Part shown: one piece after another, positions 1 to 4,477 of the stretch
How positions within the stretch are numbered: position 1 is the stretch's first letter
Layout: every line of letters begins with the position of its first letter
From: Chloroflexota bacterium
Lineage (GTDB): Bacteria; Chloroflexota; Anaerolineae; B4-G1
Direction of reading: 5' to 3'
NCBI GenBank assembly: GCA_024232355.1
Contig: JAAEPW010000745.1
Location: forward strand, 1 to 5,195
Length of the DNA: 5,195 bases
Notes under the pieces: generated by a model
Database searches by the model: none
Seen by the model: the letters and a program-made list of their open reading frames with translations, nothing else
What the model was told of the DNA's origin: nothing
Program-made: the position numbers and the translations under genes

Positions 1-116
1 AATCGTTCGCCAGGTCCCAGGCATCCCACAGGGTGTCGATAAAGTGGCCGGTACTGTCGGTATAGTTGACGGCAATTTCTGCGAAATTGCTTGGTTGTTG
101 TGAACGTACGCGTACC
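1..116. repeat. 116-bp direct repeat, left copy (identical to 5080-5195)
   Basis: Base-by-base reading shows 1-116 identical to 5080-5195, including palindromic insert B and the DLAND variant that distinguishes R1 and R4 from R2 and R3 (DLASD). Both copies end exactly at the window edges. That is what a circular contig, an assembly overlap or a recent tandem duplication would look like. Confidence 0.9.
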
Positions 117-391
117 TGTTCCAGGCGATGGGATTCGTTGCCCCCATCACCAGGCTGTCGGGTTGAGTGAACTGGCCTAATTGTGGGTCGTAGAATCTGG
201 CTCAAGTACCGTAGGTACTCATAGTCGTACAGACCTATTGTACCATCCCAACGCTGGCCTGTAAAGAACCGGTCGGTAGGAGTGATGGCCAGAGTGCTCT
301 CGACGATCTCGCCAAAGGGATCATAGATGACGTGCCCCACCTTGTTGCCGTCCGCGTCGGCGATGACGGTGGTCAAGCCGAGGTGGTCAGA
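1..391 (-). CDS. RHS core C-terminal fragment, 5'-truncated, runs off left edge
   Basis: This is the end of an RHS/YD-repeat core, the secreted shell that encloses and delivers a C-terminal toxin. Read from 391 leftwards, one frame is open to the window edge. It contains DHLGL (the RHS DHLGS motif), VIYDPFGE, DRFFTGQRWDG and GLYDY, and near the left end VNYTDSTGHFIDTLWDAWDL. Between GLYDY (about 223-240) and VNYTD (about 60-70) the peptide is nonsense relative to the RHS consensus. The expected RFYDPQLGQFTQPD and NRYAYVHNN motifs are there in another frame, because palindromic inserts at 205-219 and 72-90 shift the frame out and back. An in-frame TGA lies just upstream (394-392), within a stem-loop. 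No ribosome binding site is visible, and only weak TTG (376) or GTG (340) starts exist. It is probably a non-autonomous fragment rather than an expressed gene. The RHS identity is secure; expression is doubtful. Confidence 0.6.
72..90. repeat. Palindromic insert B in R1
   Basis: GCAATTTC-TGC-GAAATTGC is a perfect 8-bp inverted repeat with a 3-nt loop. It splits the RHS HNNPVNYTD coding motif. R3 lacks it and reads HNNPVNYTD directly. Compared with R3 the site is 20 nt longer, which shifts the frame by 2 modulo 3. Confidence 0.85.
205..219. repeat. Palindromic insert A in R1
   Basis: AGTACC-GTA-GGTACT is a perfect 6-bp inverted repeat with a 3-nt loop, lying between the RHS motifs GLYDY and RFYDP. 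In intact RHS proteins those motifs are separated by only one or two residues in one frame. Here 19 nt separate the TAT and GCC codons where 3 nt would be expected, so about 16 nt are extra (+1 modulo 3). No copy in the window lacks it cleanly, so insertion is inferred from the RHS consensus. Confidence 0.65.
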
Positions 392-463
392 TCAAGTTGA
401 CAAAGTGAAAGGCACGCAGACTATGTTGGATCTGCGTGCCTTCCAGACTATCACTTTTTGATC
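390..463 (-). terminator. Long stem-loop after the FGE-like gene, probable terminator
   Basis: The core is a perfect 12-bp stem, AAGGCACGCAGA (409-420) and TCTGCGTGCCTT (431-442), with a 10-nt loop. Outer arms add AAAGTGA (402-408) with TCACTTT (451-457) and GATCAA (390-395) with TTGATC (458-463), leaving an 8-nt bulge on the right at 443-450. It lies 38 nt beyond the stop of the FGE-like gene. Read on the minus strand the core stem is followed by TTTCACTTTG, a mediocre U-tract. A transcription terminator ending the cassette 2 operon is the simplest reading. A relic of a small palindromic element at the edge of the RHS fragment is the alternative. Confidence 0.55.
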
Positions 464-500
464 AAGAACGCATCGGAACTGTGCTCTATGGTGTTTACAT

Positions 501-1478
501 CTACCCGTTCTCTCTTACCTTTGCTTTCTTGCGATCAACACAGAAGCCTTGCCAATGCTCTCGTTGCCACTCGTCCTTCACTGGACGAAACCCAATATAT
601 ATCGGGTCACTGAGGAAAGTATTGGCGTCTTGCCAGGTGACCATATTATAGAACCAGTATGGGGGACCACTGTCTTTGACGCCATTAGCTTTTGCAATTG
701 GCCCCTCGCTATTGGAATTTGGAACCTGCGCCACTGTCATCGTCCACTCTGCCACGTTGCCTACCATATCCCATACGCCATACGGGCTAATGCCCGTAGG
801 GTAAGCGTCCACCGGTGTTTTCCAGGTCTCATTACTGGTTTTTCGGGGACGTCCCGGCGCATCTTTATCCTGAACAAAGTTACCTCGGCTTGGATCCCAT
901 TCATTCCCCCAGGGATAGAGACGAGCATCGTCGCCGCGAGCGGCCTTTTCCCATTCCGCTGCAGTCGGTAGGCGCCCCCCCACCCAGTGACAAAAGAGGT
1001 TGGCAAAGTCCCACCAGGCCTCTTCGGGATAATCGGGTGGCTCACGTCCAGGCAGCACGCGACCTTTGCGTAAACGGCGCTGGTGAGCGTAACGTGTGAT
1101 GAACTCATCACACTGTGCGTGTGTCACCGGGAAACGGGCAATATAAAAAGTGCTCAACCTGGTAACTCGCTGCAGTTTTTCGTACTGCAATGAGGCGTCA
1201 ACTTGGATAATCCGTCCAAATTTTTCATCTTTGGCAATCTGATTCTCCTCAGGTGGGAGATTCCAACCACTTCCGACTTTGTATTCCAAACGCAACAAGC
1301 GCTGACGATGCATTTGGAACTTTTCAACCACACGTTCAACTAATGCCTGCTTGTAAGCGTCGAGTTTATCTACGTCCGCATCCACTCGTACCCTGGCACG
1401 GATGTCAGCTATCTGTTGTTCAGAAAGCCCCATCGGAAACTCGCCTTTTGGTATCTCTACCCAATCAATTTTGATCAT
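501..1478 (-). CDS. FGE-sulfatase/SUMF1-domain protein in the immunity-gene slot
   Basis: This 325-residue protein has an FGE-sulfatase (SUMF1/EgtB/PvdO-type, C-type-lectin-related) fold. It opens with VEIPKGEFPMG (7-17). An unusual charged, probably helical insert follows (about 19-65). Next come FYIARFPVTHAQCDEFI (111-127), GRLPTAAEWEKAAR (168-181), YPWGNEWDPSRGN (188-200), GVWDMVGNVAEW (234-245) and the closing GFRPV (296-300). The usual RGGSW stretch before the end is not recognisable (NMVTWQDANTFLSDP instead), and no paired catalytic cysteines of the formylglycine-generating type are obvious, so it may bind rather than oxidise. The ATG at 1478 follows an AGGAGAAGGA ribosome binding site that overlaps the toxin stop codon, with only 13 nt between the genes, implying translational coupling. 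Position suggests an immunity protein, but no FGE-type immunity family is known to me. A toxin modifier or accessory protein is equally possible. Fold confidence is high and role confidence low. Confidence 0.88.
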   Translation of the reverse strand: MIKIDWVEIPKGEFPMGLSEQQIADIRARVRVDADVDKLDAYKQALVERVVEKFQMHRQRLLRLEYKVGSGWNLPPEENQIAKDEKFGRIIQVDASLQYEKLQRVTRLSTFYIARFPVTHAQCDEFITRYAHQRRLRKGRVLPGREPPDYPEEAWWDFANLFCHWVGGRLPTAAEWEKAARGDDARLYPWGNEWDPSRGNFVQDKDAPGRPRKTSNETWKTPVDAYPTGISPYGVWDMVGNVAEWTMTVAQVPNSNSEGPIAKANGVKDSGPPYWFYNMVTWQDANTFLSDPIYIGFRPVKDEWQREHWQGFCVDRKKAKVRENG

Positions 1479-1483
1479 TGCTA

Positions 1484-1493
1484 TCCTTCTCCT
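1484..1493 (-). promoter_or_regulatory. Ribosome binding site of the FGE-like gene, overlapping toxin 2 stop
   Basis: AGGAGAAGGA on the minus strand lies 5 nt before the ATG at 1478. Its first bases are part of the toxin stop (TAGGAG; TAG at 1494-1492). This fixes the start and suggests that translation of the two genes is coupled. Confidence 0.75.
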
Positions 1494-2148
1494 ATCTACG
1501 TGGAGGGAGTTGCCACGGCGCTACAATCCGATTGGTGGTGCCATCAGGACGGAAAGTGAGCGTTCCCGGCGGCTCAGTATATCCCCAGTAACGATTATAG
1601 TTGTCTATCCCCCCAACACCAAAAAGACTCTGGAGATCCTGCCGAACACCCGGACTTGGTCCAGTGAAACGTCCCCGATCTCTTGGGGTCCAAATATCCA
1701 AGTCAGCGTTCTTCCCAGGCAGCCCTGATTTAGGTGCTCCAGTATTGCGATATTTAAGATTTTTTGTGCGTGGCCCATACTGCCACTCGTCCACAAATCC
1801 GTACTCGGGAGCGAGTCTCTTTTTACCGTAGGTATTATAAGCCGCGATACGATTGGCCACCCCTTGCTCAGTCTCGGCCCATCCACCGACGATATGGATA
1901 TCCTCCCCATGCTCCGCCGCTATTCTCTTTAGCTCCTCAACATGATCGGGACTCAGCCGCCCGTACATCTGACCGCCATCGGACCATCGGTGGCCGTATG
2001 AGCGGTCAAAGCCCAGGTATCTTGGCACTGCCCCCACATCATCGGCATGCCGCGCCACATTGTCCGCGACACCAGGCACACCCGGCACAACCAGGGCCGC
2101 AAAGTCGAGGGGCACCATGTAGCACGACAGAGCATCGGAACCGAACAC
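1492..2148 (-). CDS. Orphan RHS toxin tip, possible nucleotidyltransferase-like domain
   Basis: Residues 1-38 (counted from a GTG at 2148) are the shared RHS pre-toxin linker, including VPGVPGVADN and VARHADDV. Residues 39-218 are unique to this cassette. The tip has LKRIAAEHGEDIHIVGGWAE (73-92), a hydrophobic strand running into GGW, and later NADLDIW (147-153). Together they recall the hG[GS]...DhD active-site pattern of DNA-polymerase-beta-type nucleotidyltransferases, a fold seen in RHS tips. The roughly 60-residue spacing is far longer than the usual 9-13, so this is tentative. The frame is open upstream to a TAA at 2262-2260, inside the RHS repeat, and continues the RHS linker. The GTG has no ribosome binding site and is really an internal valine. 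The cassette is therefore probably a displaced tip, active only if recombined onto a full RHS gene. The FGE-like gene follows after 13 nt. Confidence 0.75.
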   Translation of the reverse strand: MFGSDALSCYMVPLDFAALVVPGVPGVADNVARHADDVGAVPRYLGFDRSYGHRWSDGGQMYGRLSPDHVEELKRIAAEHGEDIHIVGGWAETEQGVANRIAAYNTYGKKRLAPEYGFVDEWQYGPRTKNLKYRNTGAPKSGLPGKNADLDIWTPRDRGRFTGPSPGVRQDLQSLFGVGGIDNYNRYWGYTEPPGTLTFRPDGTTNRIVAPWQLPPRR

Positions 2149-2230
2149 ACACCGCCCGGCGTCGCTCGCCAGGTCCCAGGCATCCCACAGGGTGTCGATA
2201 AAGTGGCCGGTGCTGTCGGTATAGTTGACG

Positions 2231-2249
2231 GCAATCTCTGCGAAATTAC
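2231..2249. repeat. Palindromic insert B in R2, decayed
   Basis: GCAATCTC-TGC-GAAATTAC occupies the same site as insert B in R1 and R4. Each arm carries one substitution, and neither is compensated in the other arm. The palindrome is no longer perfect, which suggests relaxed constraint in this copy. Confidence 0.78.
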
Positions 2250-2283
2250 TTGGTTGTTGTTAACGTACGCGTATCTGTTCTAA

Positions 2284-2300
2284 GCGATGTAGTTTATCGC
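2284..2300. repeat. Short palindromic insert C, unique to R2
   Basis: R2 has 18 extra nt here relative to R1 and R3, within NPIAWNRYAYV. GCGAT-GTAGTTT-ATCGC is a 5-bp inverted repeat with a 7-nt loop. A further GCGAT follows at 2302-2306, so the extra segment is flanked by a direct GCGAT repeat resembling a target-site duplication. The length keeps the frame, but the neighbouring tryptophan codon is now TAG. Confidence 0.6.
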
Positions 2301-2411
2301 CGCGATGGGATTCGTTGCCCCCATCACCAGGCTGTCGGGTTGAGTGAATTGGCCTAGCTGTAGGTCGTAGAGTCGATATATCAGCACCGCCGCCGACACA
2401 GTATGTCTTGT

Positions 2412-2933
2412 CTAGGAGTGTCTTTGTCCAAGTTTATCTTCGTTGTCAATGTACGTCAGCAGCCAGGATAGATCCTGTGACGAGATTTCGTTATGAATTT
2501 GGACAACAACAGTCAGTTTCTGCAGGAGTTGCTTGACGATTCTATTCATATCTTCCCCGATCAGGTTTCCTCCATCAAGACTGAGAATTAATTCTCCCTT
2601 GAGAAGACCCACACTATTGGCAAGCAAAGGACCAATACCCTGCAGAATGCACTTGCAAACTGTCTCTTGGTTATCTGAATTGCTCAGGCAGCGTTCTTGG
2701 AGTTTCCAATAGTCGTTTAGCCAGTCTTGGCATATATCATAGCACTTCTCTGCCCAGTTTTGAACCTGAGATGATTCTGCTCCCTTTTTCAGCAGGTCTG
2801 ATGCACTTTGTACAAAGTCTAACTGGGTGAAAACTGCATACCGAATAGTGACGATCAATTGCTCGCATACTTCCTTATGTGATGCATTCCATCGGCGTTC
2901 TAGATGGTTCAGTAGAGTATCCCAACTTGTCAT
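2412..2933 (-). CDS. Probable immunity protein for the methyltransferase tip (unrecognised, all-helical)
   Basis: I do not recognise this 173-residue protein as a named family. It looks entirely alpha-helical and soluble: MTSWDTLLNHLERRW at the start, long amphipathic stretches such as LDFVQSASDLLKKGAE and MNRIVKQLLQKLTVVVQI, and no signal peptide or membrane segment. It contains four cysteines (in CYDIC and CKC), not obviously a metal site. I place the start at the ATG at 2933, because GAGGAAG sits 8 nt upstream. An ATG at 2966 would add 11 residues but has no ribosome binding site. It follows the RHS-methyltransferase stop by 54 nt on the same strand and is more AT-rich than the RHS repeats, both typical of a cognate immunity gene. 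The role rests on position alone. It abuts the next RHS fragment with no terminator between them. Confidence 0.75.
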   Translation of the reverse strand: MTSWDTLLNHLERRWNASHKEVCEQLIVTIRYAVFTQLDFVQSASDLLKKGAESSQVQNWAEKCYDICQDWLNDYWKLQERCLSNSDNQETVCKCILQGIGPLLANSVGLLKGELILSLDGGNLIGEDMNRIVKQLLQKLTVVVQIHNEISSQDLSWLLTYIDNEDKLGQRHS

Positions 2934-2941
2934 TTTGATTT

Positions 2942-2948
2942 CTTCCTC
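2942..2948 (-). promoter_or_regulatory. Ribosome binding site deciding the immunity 3 start
   Basis: GAGGAAG on the minus strand, 8 nt before the ATG at 2933. It favours this start over the upstream in-frame ATG at 2966, which has no purine-rich leader. Confidence 0.7.
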
Positions 2949-2951
2949 TTT

Positions 2952-2980
2952 ACTATCAAGTACCATTGGACATTTGTCAA
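2952..2980 (-). promoter_or_regulatory. Possible internal sigma-70-type promoter before the immunity 3 gene
   Basis: On the minus strand TTGACA (2980-2975, a perfect -35) is followed after 17 nt by GATAGT (2957-2952, four of six -10 matches). It would let the immunity gene be transcribed without its toxin. The predicted transcript start, near 2945, would fall on the ribosome binding site, which weakens the case. Confidence 0.3.
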
Positions 2981-2987
2981 GTCCGAG

Positions 2988-3761
2988 TTAGGGTTCCAGA
3001 CGCACAGATATCTCCCATACATCCTGATACCCGTCGAAGAACATAGACTCCAAGGGAATGCCTAGCGGATTCCATCCTCTCGCAATATCTCGAACACGTC
3101 TGAACCCTGGAGTAATTTGTCCGTGCAAGCCTCTACTTTCCAACCCCTGCTCTATTGCTCTGATAGCCCCTGGAACTTGCCCTAGGTCTGTTGCAATATA
3201 GATGTAGCCTTGGGCCGAGACCATCTGAGATGCCGCTTCAGCAGCGTTCACTACACGGTCTTTTGTTGATCCAGGGGCAATGGCTATCACTTCATCAAAC
3301 TGACCAATATAGAAAGGAGCTTCCAAGTAATTCGCTTGTACGATTCCGATGTTGCTGTATGAACTGTGAGCCGCCCGTACCTTTGCCAGTTCAGTCATTT
3401 CATCAGAGTATTCTACTCCAACGATAAGTCTACCAGGACGTGCTTCAGCGATCCGAAGCAAGTTTTCGCCTCCGCCCGAGCCAAGTTCCACGACCCGTCC
3501 AAGTGGCACATCATCGGCATGCCGCGCCACATTATCCGCAACACCGGGCACACCCGGCACAATCAGGGCCGCAAAGTCGAGAGGCACCATATAGCACGAC
3601 AGAGCGTCGGAACCGAACACACACCGCCCGGCGTCGCTCGCCAGGTCCCAGGCATCCCACAGAGTGTCGATAAAGTGGCCGGTACTGTCGGTATAGTTGA
3701 CCGGATTGTTGTGAACGTACGCGTACCTGTTCCAGGTGATGGGATTCGTTGCCCCCATCAC
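2988..3761 (-). CDS. RHS tip fused to a class I SAM-dependent methyltransferase domain
   Basis: The protein has 257 residues. Residues 1-85 are RHS: MGATNPITWNRYAYVHNNPV, the DSTGHFIDTLWDAWD motif, then the pre-toxin linker through VARHADDV. Residues 86-257 form a Rossmann-type methyltransferase: motif I VVELGSGGG (90-98), an acidic strand end VGVEYS (114-119), VQANYLEAP (141-149), motif IV FDEVIAIAPGS (155-165) and a later strand QGYIYIAT (184-191). The domain begins almost at motif I, without the usual N-terminal helices. The substrate is unknown. It probably acts as an effector delivered by RHS, modifying a nucleic acid, protein or small molecule in the target cell, which is inference. This is the only copy here with an uninterrupted NNPVNYTD seam, but a TGA at 3815-3813, created by frameshifting insert A, cuts it from upstream core. 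The start shown is a GTG with no ribosome binding site, followed directly by ATG. A helical gene follows after 54 nt. Confidence 0.82.
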   Translation of the reverse strand: MMGATNPITWNRYAYVHNNPVNYTDSTGHFIDTLWDAWDLASDAGRCVFGSDALSCYMVPLDFAALIVPGVPGVADNVARHADDVPLGRVVELGSGGGENLLRIAEARPGRLIVGVEYSDEMTELAKVRAAHSSYSNIGIVQANYLEAPFYIGQFDEVIAIAPGSTKDRVVNAAEAASQMVSAQGYIYIATDLGQVPGAIRAIEQGLESRGLHGQITPGFRRVRDIARGWNPLGIPLESMFFDGYQDVWEISVRLEP

Positions 3762-3866
3762 CAGGCTATCGGGTAGAGTGAATTGGCCTAACTGTGGGTC
3801 GTAGAATCTGGCTCAAGTACCGCAGGTACTCGTAGTCGTACAGGCTAATTGTACCATGCCATCGCT
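3507..3866 (-). repeat. RHS seam repeat, copy R3
   Basis: Third RHS segment, in frame from RFYDPQLGQFTLPDSLVMGATNPI to VARHADDV. It has insert A (3816-3830) but lacks B and C, so it serves as the in-window reference for the uninserted state at those two sites. Homology to R1 fades upstream of about 3866, and the immunity gene of cassette 4 stops at 3903. Nothing recognisable lies between. Confidence 0.85.
3816..3830. repeat. Palindromic insert A in R3
   Basis: AGTACC-GCA-GGTACT sits at the same site as in R1. The arms are identical and one loop base differs (GTA in R1). On the minus strand the downstream RHS frame meets TGA at 3815-3813 next to it. Without a second compensating insert, the frame is broken here. 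Confidence 0.7.
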
Positions 3867-3902
3867 ATAAGGAAACCGTTGTATGTGACGGGGCAAAAAT
3901 TC

Positions 3903-4454
3903 TTATTCCAATTTCTTTTTTGCTTGTCGTTGCGCTTTCTTAGCTCGACATCGTTCTTCGATACAGTTAGCCATCTCCTGCAACTCTGATTTACTCACAC
4001 CATAAACAGGATCTATGTCTAGATCATACTTTTCGAGCAACTCTTGATATTCTGACGTACCAGGCTGAAGCCCTAGCAAGACAGCCTGGATAAATTCTTC
4101 CGGTGGGCGATAATGATGCTCTACGACGTAATGGTAAATTAGATTAGGGGCAGCATAGACCCTACCAGCCCCACCAAACACGCGGATCTCCGCTGAACCG
4201 AGTACCAGGCTCTTTGTTCCACGTTGAACAGCCAACTGCGTCGAAGACGATGTTGTACACAGTTCGCAGCGATGGGAACCTCGTGTTTGAACCACAGATA
4301 CACAACAAAAATCCCACAATCTATCAACAAAGGCATCAGATACATTGCCAGTGGAATAGTTATGGACAGCGTCTAGCCAGCCAATGTTTAGAGCATCTAG
4401 TACCTTTCTCCCAACATGATATTCGTACGGAGATAGATCCGGGTAGTATGTCAT
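3903..4454 (-). CDS. Probable immunity protein paired with toxin 4 (MTYYPDLSPY family)
   Basis: This 183-residue soluble protein starts MTYYPDLSPYEY. It contains LNIGWLD (22-28), TRGSHRCELC (57-66) with an HxCxxC possible zinc-binding group at H61, C63 and C66, then LVLGSAEIRV (83-92), VYAAPNLIYHYVVEH (99-113) and YRPPEEFIQAV (115-125). The C-terminal tail is lysine-rich. I recall similar conserved hypothetical proteins, with the same opening and the GSAEIRV...YAAPNLIYHYV core, scattered through actinobacteria and other bacteria, but I cannot give a verified family name. The ATG at 4454 has AGAGGA 7 nt upstream and follows the toxin stop by 23 nt, as expected for a cognate immunity gene. The cysteine group and lack of a secretion signal suit a cytoplasmic binding protein. 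The immunity role is inferred from position. Confidence 0.8.
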   Translation of the reverse strand: MTYYPDLSPYEYHVGRKVLDALNIGWLDAVHNYSTGNVSDAFVDRLWDFCCVSVVQTRGSHRCELCTTSSSTQLAVQRGTKSLVLGSAEIRVFGGAGRVYAAPNLIYHYVVEHHYRPPEEFIQAVLLGLQPGTSEYQELLEKYDLDIDPVYGVSKSELQEMANCIEERCRAKKAQRQAKKKLE

Positions 4455-4461
4455 CTCATAG

Positions 4462-4467
4462 TCCTCT
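4462..4467 (-). promoter_or_regulatory. Ribosome binding site of the immunity 4 gene
   Basis: AGAGGA on the minus strand, 7 nt before the ATG at 4454, in the 23-nt gap after the toxin 4 stop. It allows the partner to be translated even where the toxin tip is not. Confidence 0.65.
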
Positions 4468-4477
4468 CATAACTGTG

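Larger units (their letters stand above)
1..391 (-). repeat. RHS seam repeat, copy R1 (partial at left edge)
   Basis: First of four near-identical RHS-core segments, and the only one reaching upstream to the DHLG motif. It carries palindromic inserts A (205-219) and B (72-90) but not C. It breaks off at the window edge inside DLAND, before the pre-toxin linker, so its own toxin tip is not visible unless the window is circular. Confidence 0.85.
2035..2375 (-). repeat. RHS seam repeat, copy R2, with internal stops
   Basis: Second RHS segment. In the RHS frame it begins LYDLQLGQFTQPDSLVMGAT and contains NRYAYVNNN. That frame ends at a TAG where other copies have tryptophan (TGG), just after insert C. 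Insert B (mutated) then moves the tip to another frame, whose upstream limit is a TAA at 2262-2260. The core is therefore not translatable through to toxin 2: this copy is a pseudogenised seam. Upstream of about 2375 the sequence no longer matches R1 or R3. The right-hand limit is approximate. Confidence 0.82.

Noticed and set aside
560..760. Diversity-generating retroelement variable region at the FGE C-terminus
   Set aside because: The fold is right for a retroelement target, but there is no reverse transcriptase, no template repeat and no marked AAY-codon clustering in the window.
549..971. Plus-strand open frames opposite the FGE-like gene
   Set aside because: The minus-strand frame has clear FGE motifs and a strong ribosome binding site. 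The plus-strand peptides show no domain.
1953..2234. Minus-strand frame starting MPSTIPTAPATLS, also at 4723-5154
   Set aside because: This is the shifted frame entered when the RHS core is read through insert B. It ends inside the tips and is not similar between copies beyond the shared seam.
2047..2283. Plus-strand open frame over the RHS seam, repeated at 3366-3776
   Set aside because: It is the antisense of the conserved RHS repeat, so its recurrence just follows the repeat. It is rich in Arg/His/Pro, has no ribosome binding site and matches no family I know.
2376..2411. Insertion sequence or transposase remnant between immunity 3 and R2
   Set aside because: The gap is only about 36 nt, with no inverted ends or transposase fragments. 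The RHS homology simply starts abruptly.
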